Positions 33,465 through 42,679 of a DNA stretch of 64,000 nt are shown piece after piece (position 1 is the stretch's first letter; the number at the start of each line of letters is the position of its first letter). This DNA is from Streptomyces griseiscabiei (GTDB lineage: Bacteria; Actinomycetota; Actinomycetes; Streptomycetales; Streptomycetaceae). Position numbers and translations under genes: made by a program. The stretch spans positions 3,885,001 to 3,949,000 of the forward strand of contig NZ_JAGJBZ010000001.1 of assembly GCF_020010925.1 (NCBI RefSeq), read 5' to 3'. The notes beneath the pieces were generated by a model. It had not been told where the DNA came from and made no database searches. It saw only the letters and a list, made by a program, of their open reading frames with translations.

Positions 33465-34952
33465 ATGTTTGGCATCTATCTCAAGCGGGAGCTGAGCCGG
33501 CGGAAGAAGGCGGCTCTGGTCATCGCCATGGGTCTGGCGCTCGGAATCGCGCTGGTCATCACCGTCAACTCGGTCTCGGCGGGGATGCGGCAGGCGCAGG
33601 ACAAGGTCCTTCAGTCGCTCTACGGTCTCGGCACCGACATGACGGTCACCAAGGCCAGGGAGGCGCCCTCCGGGGACGACGGGGAACAGGGCGGGCCCAG
33701 ATTCGAGTTCGACGCCACCGCCGACGGCGACGACGGGGAGGAGCAGAGCTCGGACCGGGTGATGACCCAGGGCGGGCAGACCCTGAAGTCCTCGCTCGTC
33801 GCCGAGGTCGCGAAGCAGGACGGGGTCGCCGAGGCCGTGGGCGCCCTCAGCCTCAACGTCACCAAGGTCGACGGCTCCTTCACCCAGGGCGAGGCCCGCA
33901 CCGACGACACCTCCCAGCAGCAGGGCCAGGGCGGCGGCCCCGGCGGCGGCACCACCCAGGGCGGCTCCGGCCAGCCCCGCGTCGAGGGCGGCGGCGCCTC
34001 CTTCGGCGTCGACAGCTACTCCGTCGCCGGTGTCGACGTCACGGACCAGGACCTCGGCCCGCTCGCCACCTCGAAGATCACCAAGGGCGGGACGTTCACG
34101 GCAGCGCAGACGAACGCCAAGGTCGCGGTGGTCAGCAAGTCGTACGCCAAGGAGAACGAGTACACGGTCGGGGAGAAGATCAAGATCTCCGGGACCAAGT
34201 ACGAGATCATCGGGATCGCCACCCCCGACAGCAGCGAGTCCACCACCGACGTCTATCTGCCGCTGAAGCAGGCGCAGACGCTCGGCGACGCCAAGAACAC
34301 CGTCACCACGATCTACGTCAAGGCCACCGACTCGCAGCAGATCGACGCGGTCAAGGCGACCATCCAGAAGAACATCTCGGGGACCACGGTCACCACCTCC
34401 GCCGATCTCGCCGAGACCGTCTCCGGCTCGCTGACCACCGCCTCCAACCTCGCCACCAGCGTCGGCAAGTGGCTGTCCCTCGCCGTGCTCGCCGCCGCGT
34501 TCCTGGTGGCCGCGCTCCTCACCTCCTCGGCGGTCTCCCGCCGGGTGCGCGAGTTCGGCACGCTGAAGGCGCTCGGCTGGCCCAGCCGCAAGGTCACCCG
34601 GCAGGTCGTGGGCGAGTCCATCGTGAACGGTCTGCTCGGTGGCGCCCTCGGCATCGCGCTCGGTCTCGCCGCCGCCTACACCGTGACCGCCATCAGCCCG
34701 ACCCTCAAGGCGGAGCTGGGCAACACCGGCGGCATGGGCGGGGGCGGCATGGGCGGCGGTCCCGGCGGGGGCGGCGGCCCCGGCCAGCAGAGCTCGAACG
34801 CCCTGGAGATCGCGCTCTCCGCGCCCGTCTCCCTCTCCACCATCGCGCTCGCGGCCGGCCTCGCCATCGCCGGCGGTCTGATCGCCGGGGCCATGGGCGG
34901 CTGGCGCGCCTCCCGGATGCGGCCCGCGGACGCGCTCCGCAGCGTGTCCTGA
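33465..34952 (+). CDS. MacB/FtsX-type ABC transporter permease
   Basis: Membrane subunit of a mechanotransmission-type (MacB-like) ABC system, often used for antibiotic or cell-envelope stress. The 495 residues start with a basic segment, then TM1 (AALVIAMGLALGIALVITVN). A large extracytoplasmic domain (about 45-335) holds low-complexity glycine/glutamine insertions. Three more helices follow, with FtsX-type motif VREFGTLKALGWPSRKV. A GGMGGGGMGGGPGGGGG loop lies between the last helices. The ATG at 33465 follows GAGGAACGGG; 33453 would lack a site. It is followed by its ATPase after 47 bp. Confidence 0.92.
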   Translation: MFGIYLKRELSRRKKAALVIAMGLALGIALVITVNSVSAGMRQAQDKVLQSLYGLGTDMTVTKAREAPSGDDGEQGGPRFEFDATADGDDGEEQSSDRVMTQGGQTLKSSLVAEVAKQDGVAEAVGALSLNVTKVDGSFTQGEARTDDTSQQQGQGGGPGGGTTQGGSGQPRVEGGGASFGVDSYSVAGVDVTDQDLGPLATSKITKGGTFTAAQTNAKVAVVSKSYAKENEYTVGEKIKISGTKYEIIGIATPDSSESTTDVYLPLKQAQTLGDAKNTVTTIYVKATDSQQIDAVKATIQKNISGTTVTTSADLAETVSGSLTTASNLATSVGKWLSLAVLAAAFLVAALLTSSAVSRRVREFGTLKALGWPSRKVTRQVVGESIVNGLLGGALGIALGLAAAYTVTAISPTLKAELGNTGGMGGGGMGGGPGGGGGPGQQSSNALEIALSAPVSLSTIALAAGLAIAGGLIAGAMGGWRASRMRPADALRSVS

Positions 34953-34999
34953 CCCCCGCCCGCCATCCCGGACCTCACGCCAGACCTACGGAGTAACCC

Positions 35000-35719
35000 A
35001 TGTACAAGCTCACCGGCGTCACCAAGCGCTACAAGCGGGGCAAGGAGACCATCGAGGCGCTGCGCGGCATCGACCTCGTCATCGAGGACGGCGACCAGCT
35101 CGTCATCCAGGGCCCCACCGGCGGCGGCAAGTCCACCCTCCTGCAGATGATCGGCGGCCTCGACCGCCCCTCCGAGGGCGGCGTCGAACTGGACGGTGTG
35201 GACCTCGGCTCCATCAGCGAGGCCAAGCTGACCCGGCTGCGCGCCGAGAAGATCGGCATCATCTTCCAGGCGTTCAACCTCATCCCCACCCTGACCGCGC
35301 AGGAGAACGTCGAGACCGCGCTCGTCCCGCTCGGCGTCAAGCCCGCCGAGCGGCGCGAGCGGGCCGCCGAGGCACTGCGCTCGGTGGGCCTGGGCGAGCG
35401 CCTCACCCACGCCCCGTCCGAGCTGTCCGGCGGCCAGCAGCAGCGCGTCGCCATCGCCCGCGCCCTGGTCAAGCGGCCCAAGGTGCTCCTCGCCGACGAG
35501 CCCACCGGCAACCTCGACGAGGGCACCCGCGACGAGATCATGGCCCTGCTGGAGGGGCTGTGGCGCGAGCAGGGCCTCACCTTCGTCCTGGTCACCCACG
35601 ACTCGTCGATCGCCCGCCGCGCGCCCCGGCTCGCCACCATCAGGGCGGGACAGCTGACGCTCACGGAGCAAGCGCAAGCGCATACAGAGGCACAGACGCA
35701 GACGCAGTTCGCGGGCTGA
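35000..35719 (+). CDS. ABC transporter ATP-binding protein, MacB/LolD type
   Basis: ATPase partner of the permease encoded 47 bp upstream. The 239 residues include GPTGGGKS in the Walker A position (GPTGGGKSTLLQMIGGLDRP), the Q-loop FQAFNLIPTLTAQENV and the signature LSGGQQQRVAIARAL. Walker B is VLLADEPTGNLD, and the H-switch is FVLVTHDSSIA. These motifs are typical of MacB/LolD. The C-terminus ends in a Q/A/H/T-rich tail (TEQAQAHTEAQTQTQ). The start is ATG 35000, preceded by GGAG. It converges on the aldo/keto reductase gene with a 30-bp gap. Confidence 0.93.
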   Translation: MYKLTGVTKRYKRGKETIEALRGIDLVIEDGDQLVIQGPTGGGKSTLLQMIGGLDRPSEGGVELDGVDLGSISEAKLTRLRAEKIGIIFQAFNLIPTLTAQENVETALVPLGVKPAERRERAAEALRSVGLGERLTHAPSELSGGQQQRVAIARALVKRPKVLLADEPTGNLDEGTRDEIMALLEGLWREQGLTFVLVTHDSSIARRAPRLATIRAGQLTLTEQAQAHTEAQTQTQFAG

Positions 35720-35749
35720 GGCCCCCGCCGGGGCTGCCGTGCGGGCCGT

Positions 35750-36757
35750 TCACCGCCCCAGGATCCGGTCGATGTCGGCCACCTGGTCCGCGGTGAGCGG
35801 CCCCTTCGCGAGGGCGCCCGCGTTCTCCTCGGCCTGGGCGACCGAGCGGAAGCCGGGGATGGGCACGGTCCGCGGACTGCGGGCCCAGATCCAGGCGAGG
35901 GCGCCCTGCGCGAGCGTACGGCCCCCGCTGGTGAGGATCTCGCGCAGTGCCTCGACCCGGCCGAGCCACTGCGGGTCGGCGCCGGAGTCGGCGGTGAAGC
36001 CCGGCAGCCAGGCGGGCGGCGTGGAGCGGATGTCACCGGCCTCCAGGGCGCGTCCGGCGGAGTGCTTGCCGGTGAGCAACCCCATGGCGAGGGGGCTGCG
36101 GTTGATGCTCGCCAGCTCGAACCGCTCGCACAGCGCGAGGAGTTCGGGCGCGTCCTGGAGGATGTTCAGCCGGTGCTGCACGGCCGCGCAGTGTGGCCCC
36201 TCGGCGAACACGGCGGCCCGGTCCGGGTCGTCGGTGCTCCACGCGTACGCCCGGATGAGGCCCTCCCGTACGAACTCCTCGCAGGTCTCGCGGAGTTCGG
36301 CCGCGCGCTCGGGGTCCGCGTCGGAGAGGTGAAGCTGGTACAGGTCGACGTGGTCGGTGCCCAGGCGGTCCAGGGAGGCGGTGAGGGCGCGCCGGGCGTG
36401 CGCCGGGGTGTCGTCCTGGCCGGTGAGGGTGCGGGTCGGCTCGTCGAAGACGTTGCCCCACTTGGTGGCCACGACGACGTCCGCGCGGCGCCTGCCGAGG
36501 GCGCGGCCGAGCACCCGCTCGCTGTGCCCGGTGCCGTACGCGTCGGCGGTGTCGAAGAAGGTGACGCCGAGGTCGAGGGCGCGGCGCACCGCCCGTACGG
36601 ACTCCTCGTCGTCCACCTTGCCCCAGCCGAGCGGCTGCCCGTCGGGGGTCCGCCACTCACCGCCGATCGCCCAGCAGCCGAAGCCGAGGGCGCTGACCTG
36701 GATCCCGCTGCGGCCCAACGACCTCGTGGACGTGCTCGTGCTCGTGTTCGTCTCCAT
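35750..36757 (-). CDS. Aldo/keto reductase
   Basis: NADPH-dependent carbonyl reductase or potassium-channel-beta-like AKR. The 335 residues carry the tetrad of the family: D and Y in [15 protein letters not shown] in VVATKWG, and H in [10 protein letters not shown]. The C-terminal cofactor segment [15 protein letters not shown] is present. The ATG at 36757 was chosen because the barrel begins at once; upstream residues in the open frame look non-coding. A run of alternating T/S codons follows the start ([13 protein letters not shown]). The next gene upstream on the same strand is the NTF2-like gene, 80 bp away. Confidence 0.93.
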   Translation of the reverse strand: METNTSTSTSTRSLGRSGIQVSALGFGCWAIGGEWRTPDGQPLGWGKVDDEESVRAVRRALDLGVTFFDTADAYGTGHSERVLGRALGRRRADVVVATKWGNVFDEPTRTLTGQDDTPAHARRALTASLDRLGTDHVDLYQLHLSDADPERAAELRETCEEFVREGLIRAYAWSTDDPDRAAVFAEGPHCAAVQHRLNILQDAPELLALCERFELASINRSPLAMGLLTGKHSAGRALEAGDIRSTPPAWLPGFTADSGADPQWLGRVEALREILTSGGRTLAQGALAWIWARSPRTVPIPGFRSVAQAEENAGALAKGPLTADQVADIDRILGR

Positions 36758-36837
36758 GGGCCTGGACGTTAGAAGGTGGAGTGCACACGAACGCAAGCCC
36801 CGGGCATCGAGGACGTGTGGGGACGCGTGGGGACCTG

Positions 36838-37164
36838 TTACGCCTGGCCCGTCTCGAAGCGGCTGATCCGGCCGTCCTCCGAGACCGTGAAGCGCCACGC
36901 GGTGCGCATCTCGCCCCAGGTGTCGTTGCGGTAGTTGGCGACCAGGGAGCGGCCGCCCGCGGATTCGCGCTGGACCTCCATATGGCCGTGGGAGGAGAAG
37001 ATCTCCCGGTCGGTCCAGTCCGCGACATCACGGTCGGAGCCGTCGTCCGACATGGTCGCGTCGTCCGTGAGGAGCGCGAAGAACGCGGTCTCGTCGTGGG
37101 CGTTCACCGCGGCGACGAAGGCGCGGACGGCCGGGTCGCTGAGTTTGGCGGGTGCGATGGTCAT
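36838..37164 (-). CDS. NTF2-like (SnoaL/DUF4440-type) protein
   Basis: A 108-residue cone-shaped alpha/beta-barrel protein of the nuclear-transport-factor-2-like superfamily, which includes ketosteroid isomerase and many ligand-binding proteins. Pattern: VRAFVAAVNAHDETAFFALL then DDATMSDDG, and late strands MRTAWRFTVSEDGRISRFE. It is likely cytosolic; no catalytic pair can be assigned. The start is ATG 37164. It is divergent from the DoxX gene across 178 bp. Confidence 0.82.
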   Translation of the reverse strand: MTIAPAKLSDPAVRAFVAAVNAHDETAFFALLTDDATMSDDGSDRDVADWTDREIFSSHGHMEVQRESAGGRSLVANYRNDTWGEMRTAWRFTVSEDGRISRFETGQA

Positions 37165-37342
37165 GGCGGTCAGCCTCACACCGTCGGCAGGGGTACGCCA
37201 CCGGAGGCGCGCCGGAATCCGGGCGGCCCCGCCCGCCACCCGAACGGGCGCGCGAGCGGGTCGGGCAGGTGTGACCGGTGCGACGGTGGATACGCGGGAG
37301 GGGACCCACCGGATCCACCCACGTGCTGCCCAGGGAGTGTTC

Positions 37343-37888
37343 ATGACCTCGTTCGACCGACGTGATCTGGGGCTGTTGCTGCTGCGGCTGGGCACGGGCG
37401 GTGTGCTCGCCGCGCACGGGACGCAGAAGCTGTTCGGCTGGTTCGGCGGGCACGGCATCGAGGGGACCGGCCAGTTCATGGAGTCCGTCGGGTACGCGCC
37501 CGGCAAGGCCAGCGCCACCGCCGCCGGACTGGCCGAGCTGGGCGGCGGCACCCTCCTCGCCCTGGGCCTCGCGACACCCGCGGCCGGTGCCGCCGCGGCG
37601 GGCGCGATGGGCGGGGCGACCGCGATCCACGCGCCCAACGGCTTCTTCAACGCCGAGGGCGGCTACGAGTACGCCGCGACGCTGGGTCTCGCCGCCGCGG
37701 GCCTCGCCGTCACCGGGCCCGGACGGCTCTCCCTCGACCACGCGTTCCGCCATGTCGTCGACCGGGGCTGGATGGTCCCGGTGGCGCTCGCCGGTACGGC
37801 GGCTGTGACCGCCGTGGTCGTGGGCATGCGCAACCAGCGGGTGCGCAGGGCGAAGGAGGGCGAGCAGGAGGCGCTGTTCGAGGAGTGA
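37343..37888 (+). CDS. DoxX-family membrane protein
   Basis: A 181-residue membrane protein of the DoxX family. Motif RLGTGGVLAAHGTQKLFGWFGG lies at residues 16-37 (H-G-x-Q-K-L-F is the family signature). Four hydrophobic helices follow, then a charged C-terminal tail. DoxX-like proteins take part in thiol and redox-stress complexes in mycobacteria and are quinol-oxidase subunits in archaea. The ATG at 37343 follows AGGGAG. It stands alone. Confidence 0.9.
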   Translation: MTSFDRRDLGLLLLRLGTGGVLAAHGTQKLFGWFGGHGIEGTGQFMESVGYAPGKASATAAGLAELGGGTLLALGLATPAAGAAAAGAMGGATAIHAPNGFFNAEGGYEYAATLGLAAAGLAVTGPGRLSLDHAFRHVVDRGWMVPVALAGTAAVTAVVVGMRNQRVRRAKEGEQEALFEE

Positions 37889-37955
37889 CGTCACTCCTCT
37901 GCCACGGATGCGGAGATCGGCCGTCGCTGTCAGAGGGGCATGACAAGCTGCGCCC

Positions 37956-38309
37956 ATGAGCGAGCATCCCCGGCGATCCCAGGTCCCCGACGACCTCTGG
38001 CAGTCCGTCTCCCTCCTCCACGCCTGGCTGGAGGCCGACCAGCCGCACGGCGGCCAACAGGGCGTGCTGTTGCGGATGTTGAAGCTGCAGGAGGAGGTCG
38101 GCGAGGTCGCGCAGGCGGTCATCGGGGTGACCGGGCAGAACCCGCGCAAGGGCGTCACGCACACCTGGGAGGACGTCCAGTCGGAGCTGTGCGACGTGGT
38201 CGTCACGGCCCTGGTCGCGCTGCGCACCCTCACCCCGGACGCCCGCGCGGTCTTCGCCGAGCATCTCGCCGGGGTCACCGCCCGCTCGCTGGACGCCCGC
38301 CGTGGCTGA
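37956..38309 (+). CDS. MazG-like NTP pyrophosphohydrolase family protein
   Basis: A 117-residue all-alpha NTP-PPase-fold protein. The metal-binding E-E-x-x-E motif is LQEEVGEVAQAVIG (about 46-59), and the second acidic site is SELCDVVVTALVAL. Such enzymes hydrolyse non-standard or regulatory NTPs to NMP and pyrophosphate. The start is ATG 37956. It overlaps the next gene by 8 bp, so the two are coupled. Confidence 0.9.
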   Translation: MSEHPRRSQVPDDLWQSVSLLHAWLEADQPHGGQQGVLLRMLKLQEEVGEVAQAVIGVTGQNPRKGVTHTWEDVQSELCDVVVTALVALRTLTPDARAVFAEHLAGVTARSLDARRG

Positions 38310-38838
38310 CAACGCGTTCTGGATCGCCTCGCTCACCGCCGGTACGGCCGTGCTCGCGAGCTGGGTGACCAGCCGGGGGACCGCGCGGGCGGCCCGTATA
38401 CAGGCGGACACGACGGCGGACGCGCAGCGCGTGGAGCGGCTGCGGGCGGCGCGGCGGACGGCGTACGCGGAGTTCATGGAGCAGGCGCAGCGGCTGAACG
38501 ACGTGCACTGGAAGGTGTCCGACGTGGTCCGGGGCGCCGAGGAGGGCGGGCTGGACCCGGAGCGGATCGAGGAGCTGCGGCGGCTGCGGGAGCGGCAGCG
38601 GGACGAGTACGCCGCGCTGCGGAACCTCACCTGGGTCGTCTCGCTGGAGGGACCCGAGGACGTCGCCGAACTCGCCAACACCGTCCGGCGGGCGACGAGC
38701 CCCTTCCACAAGGCGATCGAGGCCATGATCGCGGGCGACACCGGCGCCGTGGCCCGCTTCGACGGCTGCTACGCACCGTTCTGGGACGCGCTGAGGGTCT
38801 TCATCAAGGCCTCCCGCGACACCCTGCACGCCATGTAG
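38302..38838 (+). CDS. Hypothetical membrane-anchored coiled-coil protein
   Basis: A 178-residue protein with one N-terminal hydrophobic helix (NAFWIASLTAGTAVLASWVT), then a long helical region rich in A/R/E/Q (residues 25-110) predicted to form a coiled coil. It resembles small Streptomyces proteins of unknown function. The GTG at 38302 overlaps the MazG-like gene's end by 8 bp. It may serve as a membrane partner of that enzyme, but this is only suggested by the overlap. Confidence 0.75.
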   Translation: MADNAFWIASLTAGTAVLASWVTSRGTARAARIQADTTADAQRVERLRAARRTAYAEFMEQAQRLNDVHWKVSDVVRGAEEGGLDPERIEELRRLRERQRDEYAALRNLTWVVSLEGPEDVAELANTVRRATSPFHKAIEAMIAGDTGAVARFDGCYAPFWDALRVFIKASRDTLHAM

Positions 38839-38936
38839 GCCGCGTGCGGGCCGATCCGCACGCCATGTGGGGCCGATCTCGGGTCCTACCCCGGTGACGC
38901 CCCGGTCATACCCCGGGGTGACCCGGCCCCCGCGTC

Positions 38937-38954
38937 GTACTGCGTACTGAGTAC
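38937..38954. promoter_or_regulatory. Palindrome upstream of the MMPL transporter gene
   Basis: GTACTGCGTACTGAGTAC: outer arms GTACT/AGTAC around a central GTAC, two mismatched pairs. It lies 95 bp before the MMPL start and could be a dimeric repressor site. Confidence 0.45.
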
Positions 38955-39048
38955 CCGCGATTGTCGGCAGCCGCACGACGACGGGACGGGCCCCCGAACG
39001 GGATTCTGAGCAGGCATCCGAGACCTCTCACGTGGAGACCTGCGACCC

Positions 39049-41268
39049 ATGGCAACCTTCCTTCATCGGCTGGGCCGGCTGGCCTTCCGCAAACGCTGGT
39101 ACGTCCTGCTGGTATGGGCGGCCGTGCTGGCCGCCGTAGGTGTCGGCGCCCTCAAGGCCCCCGGAGCCTCCGACGAGGAGTTCTCCATGCCGGGCATCGA
39201 GTCCCAGAAGGCGTTCGACCTGCTGGAGCAGCGCTTCCCCGGAGTCACCGCGGACGGCGCGACCGCCCGGGTGGTGTTCGTCGCGCCGAGCGGTGAGAAG
39301 GTGACCGCCGCCGAGAACAAGAAGGCGATCGAGGACACCGTGGCCGAGCTGGCCGACGGCTCGCAGGTGGCGAGCGCGGTCGACCCGTTCCAGGCACAGG
39401 CGGTGAGCCAGGACGGTACGACGGCGTACGCGACCGTCACCTACAAGGTGACCGCGAACGACCTCACGGACGCCGCCAAGGCCCATCTGGAGGACACGCT
39501 CCACAAGGCCGAGGACTCCGGGCTGACCGTGGAGGCGGGCGGCACCGCGTTGGCCGAGCAGGGCGGTGCGGGCGGGATGGCCGAGGTGATCGGTGTCGCC
39601 ATCGCCGCCGTCGTCCTGCTGGTCACCTTCGGCTCGCTGGCCGCGGCCGGGCTGCCGCTGCTGACGGCGCTGGTCGGGGTCGGCTTCAGCATGGCCACGA
39701 TCCTCGCCCTGTCCGACGCCTTCGGCCTGTCCACCACCACCGGCACCCTCGCGATGATGCTGGGCCTCGCCGTCGGCATCGACTACGCCCTGTTCGTGGT
39801 CTCCCGCTACCGCGAGGAGCGCGCGAAGGGCCGTTCGCCCGAGGAGGCGACCGCCCTCGCGACGGGTACGGCCGGCTCGGCGGTCGTCTTCGCCGGGCTC
39901 ACCGTCGTCATCGCGCTGGCCGGGCTGTCCGTGGTCGGTATCCCGATGCTGACGAAGATGGGGCTGGCCGCCGCGGGCGCGGTCGTCGTCGCCGTACTGA
40001 TCGCGCTGACCCTGGTCCCGGCGCTGCTCGGCTTCTGGCCGAACGCCGTGCTGACACGCAAGGCGCGCAAGAGCGGCCGGATCGAGGAGGGCGGCGCGGA
40101 CAACGGGGGCACCCGCTGGTCCCGGTTCGTGCTGCGCCGGCCGATACCCGTCCTGGTCCTCGGTGTCATCGGCCTGGGCGCGCTCGCGGTGCCGATGACC
40201 GATCTGCAGCTGGGCATGCCCGGCGACGAGGCCAAGGCGACGTCGACCACCGAGCGGCGGGCCTACGACGCGCTGGCGGAGGGCTTCGGGCCCGGCTTCA
40301 ACGGACCGCTGACGATCGTGGTGGACGCCAAGGGCGCCGACGACGCCAAGGGGGCCGCCGACACGATCGCCAAGGAGATCGGCGCGACGAAGGGGATCGT
40401 GTCCGTCTCCCCCGCCCGCTTCAACGAGGCCGGTGACACCGCCGTCTTCTCGGCGATCCCCTCCACCGCGCCGACCGACGAGAAGACCAAGGACCTGGTG
40501 ACCGTCATCCGCGGCGAGCGGCCCGGCGTCGAGACGGAGACCGGGGCGACGTTCGAGGTCACCGGCACCACCGCGCTGAACATCGACATCTCCGACAAGG
40601 TGCAGTCCGCGCTGGTCCCGTATCTGCTGGTGGTGGTCGGTCTGGCCGTCATCCTGCTGCTGGTCGTCTTCCGCTCGCTGCTCGTCCCGCTCAAGGCGGC
40701 CCTCGGCTTCCTGCTCTCGGTGCTGGCGTCGCTCGGTGTGGTCGTCCTGGTCTTCCAGCAGGGCCACGGCGCGGAGCTGCTGGGCGTGGAGCAGACCGGC
40801 CCGATCATGAGCCTGATGCCGATCTTCCTGGTGGGCATCGTGTTCGGCCTGGCCATGGACTACGAGGTGTTCCTGGTCTCCCGGATGCGGGAGGCGTACG
40901 TCCACGGCGACCCGGCCGACGAGGCGATCACCAGCGGCTTCCGGCACAGCGCCCGGGTGGTCGTGGCCGCCGCCCTGATCATGATCGCGGTGTTCGCCGG
41001 ATTCATCGGCGAGAGCGACTCCATGATCAAGATGATCGGGTTCGGGCTGGCCTCGGCGGTCCTGTTCGACGCGTTCGTGGTCCGGATGGCGATCGTGCCG
41101 GCCGTGCTCGCGCTGCTCGGCGACAAGGCGTGGTGGCTGCCGAAGTGGCTGGACCGGATGCTGCCCCGGGTGGACGTGGAGGGCGAGGCGCTGACCCGGC
41201 GCGCCGAGGCGGAGGCCACCCAGGCGGATTCCGCCGACCCGGCCGAGCTGGCGGGGACCCGCACCTGA
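39049..41268 (+). CDS. MMPL-family RND transporter
   Basis: A 739-residue RND-type exporter with 12 predicted helices in two halves, each with a large extracytoplasmic loop. MMPL proteins move lipids, glycolipids or polyketides to the cell surface. Each half has the family's proton-relay signature: GLAVGIDYALFVVSRYREER (about 241-260) and FGLAMDYEVFLVSRMREAY near 600-620. ATALATGTAGSAVVFAGLTV follows the first. The start is ATG 39049. A palindrome lies upstream and a strong terminator downstream, so it is a single transcription unit. Confidence 0.94.
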   Translation: MATFLHRLGRLAFRKRWYVLLVWAAVLAAVGVGALKAPGASDEEFSMPGIESQKAFDLLEQRFPGVTADGATARVVFVAPSGEKVTAAENKKAIEDTVAELADGSQVASAVDPFQAQAVSQDGTTAYATVTYKVTANDLTDAAKAHLEDTLHKAEDSGLTVEAGGTALAEQGGAGGMAEVIGVAIAAVVLLVTFGSLAAAGLPLLTALVGVGFSMATILALSDAFGLSTTTGTLAMMLGLAVGIDYALFVVSRYREERAKGRSPEEATALATGTAGSAVVFAGLTVVIALAGLSVVGIPMLTKMGLAAAGAVVVAVLIALTLVPALLGFWPNAVLTRKARKSGRIEEGGADNGGTRWSRFVLRRPIPVLVLGVIGLGALAVPMTDLQLGMPGDEAKATSTTERRAYDALAEGFGPGFNGPLTIVVDAKGADDAKGAADTIAKEIGATKGIVSVSPARFNEAGDTAVFSAIPSTAPTDEKTKDLVTVIRGERPGVETETGATFEVTGTTALNIDISDKVQSALVPYLLVVVGLAVILLLVVFRSLLVPLKAALGFLLSVLASLGVVVLVFQQGHGAELLGVEQTGPIMSLMPIFLVGIVFGLAMDYEVFLVSRMREAYVHGDPADEAITSGFRHSARVVVAAALIMIAVFAGFIGESDSMIKMIGFGLASAVLFDAFVVRMAIVPAVLALLGDKAWWLPKWLDRMLPRVDVEGEALTRRAEAEATQADSADPAELAGTRT

Positions 41269-41289
41269 TCCACCCCCCTCCCCCACCGG

Positions 41290-41321
41290 GGGCCGTCCGT
41301 GGCGAAGGACACGGACGGCCC
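41290..41321 (+). terminator. Terminator between MMPL gene and histidine kinase gene
   Basis: Perfect 12-bp arms GGGCCGTCCGTG (41290-41301) and CACGGACGGCCC (41310-41321), 8-nt loop, 21 bp after the MMPL stop. Confidence 0.8.
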
Positions 41322-41383
41322 TCGGGGCGTTCGCGCCCGACGTCGACCACCATGGTCCCCAGTCCCACCGACCGGAGCCCCGT

Positions 41384-42670
41384 ATGACCATCAGCCGGGA
41401 ACGGCGCTACGCGGATCGCATCGAACACCTCCACGACCGCCACCCCTTCCTCGTCGATCTGGTGCTGGTCAGCGCCCTGATGGGCTGCGCGACCCTCGGC
41501 AGCGCGCTCACCCTCCCGGGCGCCGAGCCGCCGGACCAGGACAGGTTCGGTGTCGCCCTCATGGGTGTGTCCTGCCTCGCCCTGCTCAGACACCGCACCA
41601 ACCCGCGCTCCGCCCTCGCCGTGACCGCCGTCTGCACGGTCATCGCGGTGGCGATGGGCTATCTCCTCACGCCCCTGCTGCTGGCCCCGCTCATGGCGGC
41701 GCTGTACTGGCTGGCCTCGCTCACCGACCGCAGGACCACCCGCGCCCACGGGTGCACCGTCGTCGCGGCGATGACCCTCGCCGCGATGTTCTCCGACTCC
41801 ATGGACCAGCTCTCCCTGGTGCTCCGGACGATCGGCCCCGCCTTCTGGCTGCTGCTGCCCATCGCCGCGGGCCGGGGCGCCCAGGTGCGGCGGGCCTATC
41901 TGAGGTCGGTGCAGTCCCGCGCCGAGCACGCCGAGCGCACCCGGGAGGAGGAGGCCCGGCTGAGGGTCACCGAGGAGCGGATGCGGATCGCCCGCGATCT
42001 GCACGACGTGGTCGCCCACCATCTGGCCCTCGCCAACGCCCAGGCGGGCACCGCCGCGCACCTCACCCGTACCGATCCCGAGCAGGCCCACCGCATCCTC
42101 ACCGACCTGACCGCCACCACTTCCGCCGCCCTGCGCGAGCTGAAGGGCACCGTCGGTGTGCTGCGCCGCCCCGACGACCCCGAGGCGCCCCTGACCCCCA
42201 CCCCCGGGCTCGGCCAGCTCCCGGAGCTGACGGCCGCGTGCGAGTCCGCCGGTCTCACCGTCACCGTCACCACCGAGGGCCCGCCCGGCGCGCTCGACCC
42301 GGGGGTGGACCTCACCGCGTACCGGATCGTGCAGGAAGCCCTCACCAACGTCAGCAAGCACGCCGCCGTGGACGCGGCGCGCATCCGCCTGGCGTACGAG
42401 GAGTCCCATCTGACGATCACGGTCACCGACGACGGCACGCCCCGCCCCACGGGCCCCGCCGAAGCGGGCCGCGGCTTCGGTCTGATCGGGATGCGGGAGC
42501 GCGCGCAGTCCGTCGGCGGCTGTCTGAGCGCCGGTCACCGGCCCGAGGGCGGCTTCGAGGTCACCACCGACCTCCCGCTGCGCCCCCGGCCCCGGCCCCG
42601 CCCACCGGAGCCGGACCTGACGGCGGACCTGGAAGCGGACCCGGAAACCACCCCTGACCTGCGGAAGTAG
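41384..42670 (+). CDS. Sensor histidine kinase, NarL-type (HisKA_3)
   Basis: Membrane sensor of a two-component system. The 428 residues begin with four or five hydrophobic helices (about 20-150) without a large external loop. A short coiled linker follows, then the dimerisation/phospho-acceptor box RMRIARDLHDVVAHHLALA with His207. The ATPase domain has the N-box EALTNVSKHAA and the G-box GRGFGLIGMRERAQSVGG. The C-terminal 30 residues are R/P/E-rich. The start is ATG 41384. Its partner response regulator is encoded 9 bp downstream. The signal is unknown; small-loop sensors often respond to cell-envelope stress. Confidence 0.95.
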   Translation: MTISRERRYADRIEHLHDRHPFLVDLVLVSALMGCATLGSALTLPGAEPPDQDRFGVALMGVSCLALLRHRTNPRSALAVTAVCTVIAVAMGYLLTPLLLAPLMAALYWLASLTDRRTTRAHGCTVVAAMTLAAMFSDSMDQLSLVLRTIGPAFWLLLPIAAGRGAQVRRAYLRSVQSRAEHAERTREEEARLRVTEERMRIARDLHDVVAHHLALANAQAGTAAHLTRTDPEQAHRILTDLTATTSAALRELKGTVGVLRRPDDPEAPLTPTPGLGQLPELTAACESAGLTVTVTTEGPPGALDPGVDLTAYRIVQEALTNVSKHAAVDAARIRLAYEESHLTITVTDDGTPRPTGPAEAGRGFGLIGMRERAQSVGGCLSAGHRPEGGFEVTTDLPLRPRPRPRPPEPDLTADLEADPETTPDLRK

Positions 42671-42679
42671 ACCAGCCCC

